From Saprospiraceae bacterium (GTDB taxonomy: Bacteria > Bacteroidota > Bacteroidia > Chitinophagales > Saprospiraceae), in NCBI GenBank assembly GCA_016787525.1, contig JAEUUP010000091.1, forward strand, positions 1-40,874: DNA of 40,874 bases, read 5' to 3'. The first letter of the stretch is position 1. Every line of letters begins with the position of its first letter. The notes under the pieces are model-generated. The model had not been told where the DNA came from, ran no database searches, and worked only from the letters and a program-made list of their open reading frames with translations. Made by a program: the position numbers and the translations under genes. Shown in pieces: positions 36,701-40,874 of this stretch.

Positions 36701-36991
36701 ATGGGCAAACGCGCCGCAAATGTGCCAAATGCCTTTTCTTTACCTGCTTTCAATCAAACGAATCTAAATTTGGGTTATAGTGTCACACCCAAAATACAAG
36801 TACAAGTCAATGTCAACAACGTCTTTAACCAAGACGGTGTGATGGGTTGGTCTGCCCCAGGTGGTTTTCCTGCGGCTTTGAACAGACAAGGTTTCACAAA
36901 AGCGCAATTGGATGCGAATCCCAATGCCGTGTACTCAACATTGAGTTTGCCGCCGCGTGCTTACTTTTTGACGGTGAGTTATAAGTTTTAA
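33779..36991 (+). CDS. TonB-dependent receptor with STN and CarboxypepD_reg-like domains (FecA type)
   Basis: A 1070-residue outer-membrane receptor. A signal region (residues about 1-40, ITLTQMLLSILFTGISFA) is followed by an STN signalling domain (about 45-115, INVTETPVKKVLSQI), and a CarboxypepD_reg-like domain (about 142-220, ISGTVLDEKGQSIIGASV). The TonB-box-like DEVVVTG is near 222-228, the plug about 230-355 (ADLLKNIPGVFVNSS), and the 22-strand barrel ends in a C-terminal phenylalanine (FLTVSYKF). The STN domain fits signalling to the FecR/ECF pair just upstream. No SusD partner follows, so it is a FecA-like rather than SusCD system. Substrate is unknown; the neighbouring GH106-like enzyme hints at a carbohydrate, the family at large at iron chelates. 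It carries one exact motif copy (34946) and one near-match (34144). Confidence 0.93.
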   Translation: METKGITPKIWKKVMKITLTQMLLSILFTGISFAHNSLAQGVLNQKMTINVTETPVKKVLSQIEKELNVRFSYSTRAIGANRKINLSFTDKPLAKVLEDIFKEMGVQYELVGARQIILAKTTPSVSETKPLDLKENKPIIAVPISGTVLDEKGQSIIGASVVLKGTNKGTVTDADGKFSFNIDEKDKNGIIVISFVGFESQEIALNGQTSLNITLKEGAALDEVVVTGVFDKRTRMESSVAISVLSTKQMERISVGSAADLLKNIPGVFVNSSLGEIRNTVYSRGVSVGSNDGASGYFYVSMQEDGLPVTNATYGNYGPDYFLRPDATLGRLEAVRGGTASILGNNAPGGIFNYVSKTGGQTFEGEFRAKFGLEGKNNPYYRSDFNVGGPLSSDKTLTYNVGSFWRQSDGARYPGYPMNNGGQVKANIVKQLKGGSLKLYAKYLNDKNAWFEFLPTKGFDKPTLPAGFEQTNSVLIPPVSTDFTINDSGEKRTYDSRDKIHSTDASIGLNYNQSFGKGWTFDNKMRYSGKSAIWNTTAIAYPFDVSNLIWYAINGQLGSFGNYSFKDAASGTELANISQLPNIINGQFAGFNFIKNKDNLPGASAQPTSVLFNPLLFADNNMKEFINQATITKKLDNMSFTAGLFYANSILHRLNSFDAGVMYSQLTSPRPAATTITYTDFGGKTFKLTNSAGIAGGSGKSAATNIQDVKQNQTALFFGHNWAITPALNFDWGIRYESFSVSGTNQVASSSPTAKKGGIDGDTTTLYDQTEGKITSKYTYNKPLSTFSFSGGLNYKFSDNMAVYGRYSQGSKAPDMDMYINVNSDATLKFLNPLAQKTQQIEVGFKAKTGDLNLFVTPFYSILSNVPTSALGQETADISTTYSTPVLYNKFVTKGIELEGNYNFTKEFSVKAVATFQSSTAVDYSIYDVRGNGRKDDTIVSFSGNETDNNARTIIRISPTYTSNKFFASLDWSYMGKRAANVPNAFSLPAFNQTNLNLGYSVTPKIQVQVNVNNVFNQDGVMGWSAPGGFPAALNRQGFTKAQLDANPNAVYSTLSLPPRAYFLTVSYKF

Positions 36992-37093
36992 GTAATTTCA
37001 ATATTGAGTTGTTTAGAAAACGCTGGGGGGAATAATCCCCTCAGTATTTTTATTTGCCTAAGTTTATTTTCAATAATTAAAACAGATTTAAAA

Positions 37094-37501
37094 ATGAAAA
37101 AAGCAAGTATTGCGCTCGTCGTTCTTCTTTTTACGGTTTTGACAAACAGTTTTGCTCAAACTACAGCTACACCTGCCTCTGCAAGCACCCCCTCAGTAAA
37201 CGCCGATTTTTTCGTTGGTAAATGGGCATTAGTATTTGTCGGTACGCCCAATGGCGACGGTAAGTTGACCATGACATTGACGCGCAAAGATGGGAAATTG
37301 ATAGGTGATTTGGTTAACCCCACAGGTGAGGGCGAAAAAATTGTTCTCACCAATGTCGAAGAGGAAAAAGAAAAAATTGTTATTTACTTTTCTGCACAAG
37401 GCTACGATGTTTCAGTAGATTTGGCAAAAGTAGATAATGATAATTTAAAAGGTATGTTGATGAATATGTTTGAATCAACAGCCAAACGGATAGTAGAATA
37501 A
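37094..37501 (+). CDS. Small secreted protein of unknown function
   Basis: A 135-residue protein beginning at the ATG at 37094 with signal peptide MKKASIALVVLLFTVLTNSFAQ; the upstream extension of the frame is intergenic. The mature part reads FVGKWALVFVGTPNGDGKLTMTLTRKDG then KLIGDLVNP, a lipocalin-like or small beta-barrel pattern often seen in Bacteroidota periplasmic proteins. No function is assigned. Motif copies lie just upstream (37037) and just behind the signal peptide (37189, TPSVNA). It sits between the receptor and the glycoside hydrolase on the same strand. Confidence 0.85.
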   Translation: MKKASIALVVLLFTVLTNSFAQTTATPASASTPSVNADFFVGKWALVFVGTPNGDGKLTMTLTRKDGKLIGDLVNPTGEGEKIVLTNVEEEKEKIVIYFSAQGYDVSVDLAKVDNDNLKGMLMNMFESTAKRIVE

Positions 37502-37510
37502 TTGAGGTAT

Positions 37511-37544
37511 CGCCTCGGATTTTTGAAAATATCCGAGGCGTTTT
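37511..37544 (+). terminator. Terminator after the small secreted protein
   Basis: CGCCTCGGAT (37511-37520) pairs with ATCCGAGGCG (37531-37540), followed by TTTT. A dispersed-motif copy starts three bases later (37547), the same arrangement as after nrdA. Confidence 0.85.
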
Positions 37545-37582
37545 ACCCCCTCAGTATTTGAATCAAAAAATAGTCATCAAAA

Positions 37583-40471
37583 ATGAAAAATAATATCGCC
37601 ATCGCTTTTTTTCTAATCTTAACAAACTCCGTTTTTGCTCAAAATCAATCTGAAAAATGGTTGCCTACTTTTCAATTTGAGCCTAAAAAATTTCAAGAGG
37701 CTGCCCGTGAATATGCCCCTTTTACCCGTTGGTGGCTGCCTGGCAATGACCTTTCAAATGAAGAACTCAAACGAGAAGTTAAGCTCTTAGCAGATAATGG
37801 ATTTGGGGGTGTTGAAATACAACCTTTGACAGTAGGGCTTAACATGGTTGCACCAAAAGAGCAAAAAGACCGCATTTATAGTTGGGATACACCTTCTTTT
37901 TACGAACATTTGGCTGCTATCATGGAGCAAGCCAAAATCTCAAAAATGGTGGTGGACATGAACGGCGGAAGTGGCTGGCCCCTCGGCGGCTCATTTTTTG
38001 ACCCCAAAGAAAGTATGCGAACTTTGGGCGTAGCAGACAGCGTTTTGAAAGCAGGAAGTTTATACAATGGTCAAATTCCGATGATGTCAAGCCCTAAAAA
38101 GGGCGGATTATTTGGTGGTGGTAATGAAGTCAAACCCGAATGGGGCATTGTACAGAGTGTAATTGCTGCAAAAGTTTTGAAAAAAGAAGCCAAACAAACG
38201 CATTTAGACCCCAATTCTATCATCAATCTGACCGATAAGGTAAAAGACAATCAACTCAATTGGCAAGTGCCAAGTGAAGGCGATTGGCGCATGGTGGTAA
38301 CTTGGAGTATTCCTTCGGGCGAACAACCTTCGCTTATTGCAAGTCAGGGCGTTAATTACGTCATTGACCATTTAGACCCCGCTATTGTATCAAAAACGTA
38401 TGATTATCTATTGGGTGCGAGAACAGGTTTGGATAAATATTATGGCAATCCGCTTCGGGCGGTTTTCAATGACAGTTACGAATTTCATACACACCGTATT
38501 GTATCACCTGATATTATAGGTATTTTTAAAAAACTCAATGGCTATGATATAACACCCTATTTGAGTTCCGTTTTTAAAAAAGGGTACAATCACCCGACTT
38601 ATTTAGGCGCACAGTATGCAAAAGAACCTTCCCCATTTTCATTTGACAGCCTCAATCAATGGCGTTTAATGTATGATTACGACCAAGCTGTAAACCATGT
38701 TTTTACTCAAAATTTCATCAATACAAGCAACGAATGGCTTAAAAAACGGGGAATGTTGCACCGTACACAAGCCTACGGTATGCCGCTTGACCCTATTGGC
38801 AGCGCGGGTTCAGCCGATTTGCCCGAAACAGAACAACTTTTTGCCGACGGCTCGGAAGGTGCTTTAAAACTCCAAACATCAGGAGCGCATTTGTATAATC
38901 GCCCTCTTATATCCCAAGAATCTTTTGTGGCTATTTTGCGTGCAGAAATGACAACGCCTCAAAAAATAAAAGTATGGGCAGACAAGTCATTGGCTTGTGG
39001 CGTGAACCATTTTATCTATCACGGCACACCTTATAAATATAATCCTGGCGAATTTCCGAAAGAAGGGTGGAATCCATGGTCTTCGCCTTTTTTGCCCATG
39101 ATAAATTTCTCATCAGGCATCAATGAAACCGACCCGTTTTGGGAAGATATAAAAACGGTAAACGCCTACTTGACACGCGCACAATATGCTATGCGAGCTG
39201 GCAAACCCCAATACGATGTTTTGATTTATTTCCCTTTCAATAATTTTTTAGAAGACCAAATTGCGGTCAATCCAGAAGAGAATATGTTGAATGGGTATCT
39301 CAAAGGCGTTGAGCCATCCCTCAATAATATGACCCCACAACGCAAAACAGTTATCAGCGAATGGTATAAAAACCTTTGGAAAACCGTTAATGAATTGGAA
39401 TCCAAAGGCATTAGTTGGGAATTTGTGAATGATGCCATGTTACAAAAAGCAAAGTGGGAAAACAATCTTATCCAAATCAACGGCAATACCTATCAAACCT
39501 TGGTGTTATCGCATTTGCCATACATCAATATTCAAACTGCCAAACATGCTCAACATTTGAGCAAACAAGGTTGTAAAATTTGGGCAATTGGCAATGTCCC
39601 GACACAACAACCGTCCTATTTTGAATTTGAAAAACAAGATGCTTTAGCACAACAACTGATGCAAAATATTTGGGCAGCCAACAGTACAAAGGTCATTACA
39701 GAGGCTTTACCTACTGAGGGGGTCGTCCAAAAGGTACGTTTTGCTCAAAAAACAGGATGGTCACGCCATATCAATCGCCAAATGGCAGACGGCAGTATGC
39801 TAAAATTTATTACGAATCAGACAAGTATTTGGCAAACATTGAGTGTAGAAGTAGATAAAAATTTACCGAACTTATATTGGTTCAATGCCGAAGACGGGAC
39901 AGCCATACAAGCCAAAGGCACGACTATTTCCTATCGTCTTGCGCCTTATGGTTCTATTTTTTTATATGCTTCTGCAAAGCCTATTGTTTTTACAAAAGGA
40001 AATCCGCAAAATACTGAGGGGGGTATTGAAGCCGTCAATTTGGATAAATGGGCTATTCAAATTGGCGAAAACCGTTTTGAAAACAGCCCCTTATTTGAAT
40101 GGCGCACCAATGAAAAGACTAAATTTAGTTCAGAAAAAGGCATTTATATAAGTAATTTTGATTTAAAAACAATCCAAAAAGGTAAAAAATACTATTTGGA
40201 TTTAGGGGAAGTCTATTACACAGCTTCGGTAAAAATCAACGGTGTGTTGGCAGGTAAAAGGATTTTTGCACCTTATGAATTAGATATAACAAAATTATTA
40301 AAAAAAGGCAATAATGTTGTTGAAATTAATATCACAACCAACCGTCGCAATGGTTTTGTAGGCGAAGCCAAAAAGGGTAATAAACAGTATATGCAATTTA
40401 AGAATAAAGAAAATACGATTGTGCCAAGTGGTTTAGTTGGTCCTGTTCGATTACAACTTGTGGCACAATAA
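37583..40471 (+). CDS. Glycoside hydrolase, GH106-like (alpha-L-rhamnosidase candidate)
   Basis: A 962-residue exported enzyme with signal peptide MKNNIAIAFFLILTNSVFAQ. The mature N-terminus FTRWWLPGNDLSNEELKREV then LLADNGFGGVEIQPLTVGL corresponds to the WW.(M/L)xGN...D(L)..A..GfGG pattern at the start of GH106-type proteins, and the length fits. A central TIM-barrel-like region contains MVVDMNGGSGWPLGGS, YEFHTHRI, the EQLFADGSEGALK stretch and HFIYHGTPYKYNPGE. The C-terminal 150 residues (YYLDLGEVYYTASVKINGV, then GKRIFAPYELDITKLLKKG) form a galactose-binding-like beta-sandwich. Catalytic residues are not assigned. Family assignment is from memory and could be a related uncharacterised glycosidase. 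Two motif copies, both TEG-type (39712, 40012), lie near the C-terminal half. Confidence 0.75.
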   Translation: MKNNIAIAFFLILTNSVFAQNQSEKWLPTFQFEPKKFQEAAREYAPFTRWWLPGNDLSNEELKREVKLLADNGFGGVEIQPLTVGLNMVAPKEQKDRIYSWDTPSFYEHLAAIMEQAKISKMVVDMNGGSGWPLGGSFFDPKESMRTLGVADSVLKAGSLYNGQIPMMSSPKKGGLFGGGNEVKPEWGIVQSVIAAKVLKKEAKQTHLDPNSIINLTDKVKDNQLNWQVPSEGDWRMVVTWSIPSGEQPSLIASQGVNYVIDHLDPAIVSKTYDYLLGARTGLDKYYGNPLRAVFNDSYEFHTHRIVSPDIIGIFKKLNGYDITPYLSSVFKKGYNHPTYLGAQYAKEPSPFSFDSLNQWRLMYDYDQAVNHVFTQNFINTSNEWLKKRGMLHRTQAYGMPLDPIGSAGSADLPETEQLFADGSEGALKLQTSGAHLYNRPLISQESFVAILRAEMTTPQKIKVWADKSLACGVNHFIYHGTPYKYNPGEFPKEGWNPWSSPFLPMINFSSGINETDPFWEDIKTVNAYLTRAQYAMRAGKPQYDVLIYFPFNNFLEDQIAVNPEENMLNGYLKGVEPSLNNMTPQRKTVISEWYKNLWKTVNELESKGISWEFVNDAMLQKAKWENNLIQINGNTYQTLVLSHLPYINIQTAKHAQHLSKQGCKIWAIGNVPTQQPSYFEFEKQDALAQQLMQNIWAANSTKVITEALPTEGVVQKVRFAQKTGWSRHINRQMADGSMLKFITNQTSIWQTLSVEVDKNLPNLYWFNAEDGTAIQAKGTTISYRLAPYGSIFLYASAKPIVFTKGNPQNTEGGIEAVNLDKWAIQIGENRFENSPLFEWRTNEKTKFSSEKGIYISNFDLKTIQKGKKYYLDLGEVYYTASVKINGVLAGKRIFAPYELDITKLLKKGNNVVEINITTNRRNGFVGEAKKGNKQYMQFKNKENTIVPSGLVGPVRLQLVAQ

Positions 40472-40732
40472 ATAGGGCAACAGTGTTTCCTTTTCATACA
40501 ACTTGAGCGTAAATACTGAGGGGGGAAACTCCCTTCTGTTTTCTAAGCAGTCATTTCAGTTTCATATCTGGTACAGCCAAAATTATCACAAAAAATATTT
40601 TTACATACAAATAAAAATGTATTGCAAAACAGTGTTCATTAGTCAAAATGCGCCAAATACTGAGGGGGTATCAAAAGCGATACAACTACTCAAAAAGGAA
40701 ACGAGAGCTTTCACAGAACAATCTACTCAACC
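40472..40732. other. Right intergenic region with two dispersed-motif copies
   Basis: The only open frame (40503-40742) has no recognisable similarity, overlaps two motif copies (40514, 40658) and runs into the terminal repeat. I treat the stretch as noncoding. No RNA gene or terminator was identified. Confidence 0.5.
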
Positions 40733-40874
40733 CATTAAGTAATCAGAAATAAGTTTTCGCGTGTTTGATACTCACTGTTTTGCGCTACGCGCAAAAGGCG
40801 TACTTTGAAAGTTTTTCTATTGGAGCGAGCGATTTTTTGATTAAAATTTTGGCAAAGCCAAAATTTTAATCAAA
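40733..40874 (-). repeat. Right copy of terminal 142-bp two-hairpin element
   Basis: Inverted copy of the left-end element. The hairpin TTTTGCGC-TAC-GCGCAAAA is at 40778-40796. The terminal stem (40836-40853 with 40857-40874, loop AAA) has an A-T pair where the left copy has C-G, so pairing is retained. Confidence 0.85.

Larger units (their letters stand above)
1..40874. repeat. Dispersed DUS-like 10-mer CCCCTCAGTA / TACTGAGGGG (46 exact copies)
   Basis: Start positions of CCCCTCAGTA on the plus strand: 1520, 2307, 2894, 5819, 7268, 8143, 9341, 9758, 10177, 11453, 11812, 12486, 13548, 15047, 19091, 19519, 20134, 21818, 21943, 23815, 24685, 26227, 26998, 29154, 32272, 32683, 34946, 37037, 37189, 37547. 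Start positions of TACTGAGGGG: 225, 568, 3599, 5246, 6540, 16445, 25931, 26680, 29797, 30977, 31482, 32815, 39712, 40012, 40514, 40658. Near-matches: 2045 (ACTGAGGGG after C), 13017 (ends GTT), 17912 (CCTCTCAGTA), 24444 (ends GTC), 34144 (CCCCTCCGTA). The C run is usually 4-5 and occasionally 7-8, and A often precedes it. About 31 copies are in coding sequence (about 35 kb) and 15 in noncoding DNA (about 5.8 kb), so density is roughly three times higher between genes. In genes it reads as PLS, PSV, PPQY, TEG or LRG. What is seen is the over-representation; the uptake-signal role is inference. Confidence 0.93.

Noticed and set aside
40503-40742. 79-codon ORF at the right end
   Set aside because: No similarity recognised, contains two motif copies and runs into the terminal repeat.
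1-40874. Composite transposon bounded by the terminal inverted repeats
   Set aside because: The interval contains several essential core genes, no transposase abuts the ends, and the ends coincide exactly with the window borders, which fits an assembly break better.

Overview
This looks like a chromosomal piece of a free-living or environmental member of the Bacteroidota. The evidence is a 2651-residue secreted protein ending in a type-B type IX secretion sorting domain, a TonB-dependent receptor with STN and CarboxypepD_reg-like domains behind an ECF sigma/FecR pair, a eukaryote-like class Ia NrdA/NrdB pair, and generally weak Shine-Dalgarno sequences. No 16S gene or tRNA was seen, so I cannot name the genus. 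Counts and positions were read by eye and may be off slightly.

Layout. 1-143 and 40733-40874 are inverted copies of one 142-bp two-hairpin element, so the window ends in a dispersed repeat at both sides. An alpha-2-macroglobulin gene (minus, 239-6364) diverges from a giant HYR/Ig-like repeat surface protein (6935-14890). A CorA-type channel gene follows, then a DnaA-box-like cluster (about 16090-16210) and nrdB. Between nrdB and nrdA (22138-24615) lies 4.6 kb of accessory DNA: a duplicated small-protein family, a secreted protein, an SRPBCC protein, a Fic protein, and a REP-associated tyrosine transposase embedded in REP palindromes and 126-bp tandem repeats. After nrdA come 1.5 kb of noncoding repeats: two 320-bp copies of a nested palindrome and a 21-bp minisatellite. 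Then murG, a class-C beta-lactamase-like serine hydrolase, an S4 RNA-binding protein, prmC, an S41 peptidase lipoprotein (minus) and a probable RluA remnant (minus). The right end is a transport/degradation locus: ECF sigma factor, FecR anti-sigma, TonB receptor, small secreted protein, GH106-like glycoside hydrolase.

Most unusual signal. A 10-mer, CCCCTCAGTA (reverse TACTGAGGGG), is scattered through the whole window. I count 46 exact copies plus 5 near-matches in 40.9 kb, about one per 0.9 kb, in both orientations, in genes and between them and in all reading frames. The uniform-base expectation for a 10-mer on both strands here is about 0.08. It sits inside core genes (nrdA, murG, prmC) at low-constraint positions, and paralogous protein repeats show it arising by substitution rather than insertion. 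This is the behaviour of a DNA uptake sequence (Neisseria DUS, Haemophilus USS) or of a HIP1-like iterated word. I know of no described example with this sequence in Bacteroidota; that cannot be verified here.
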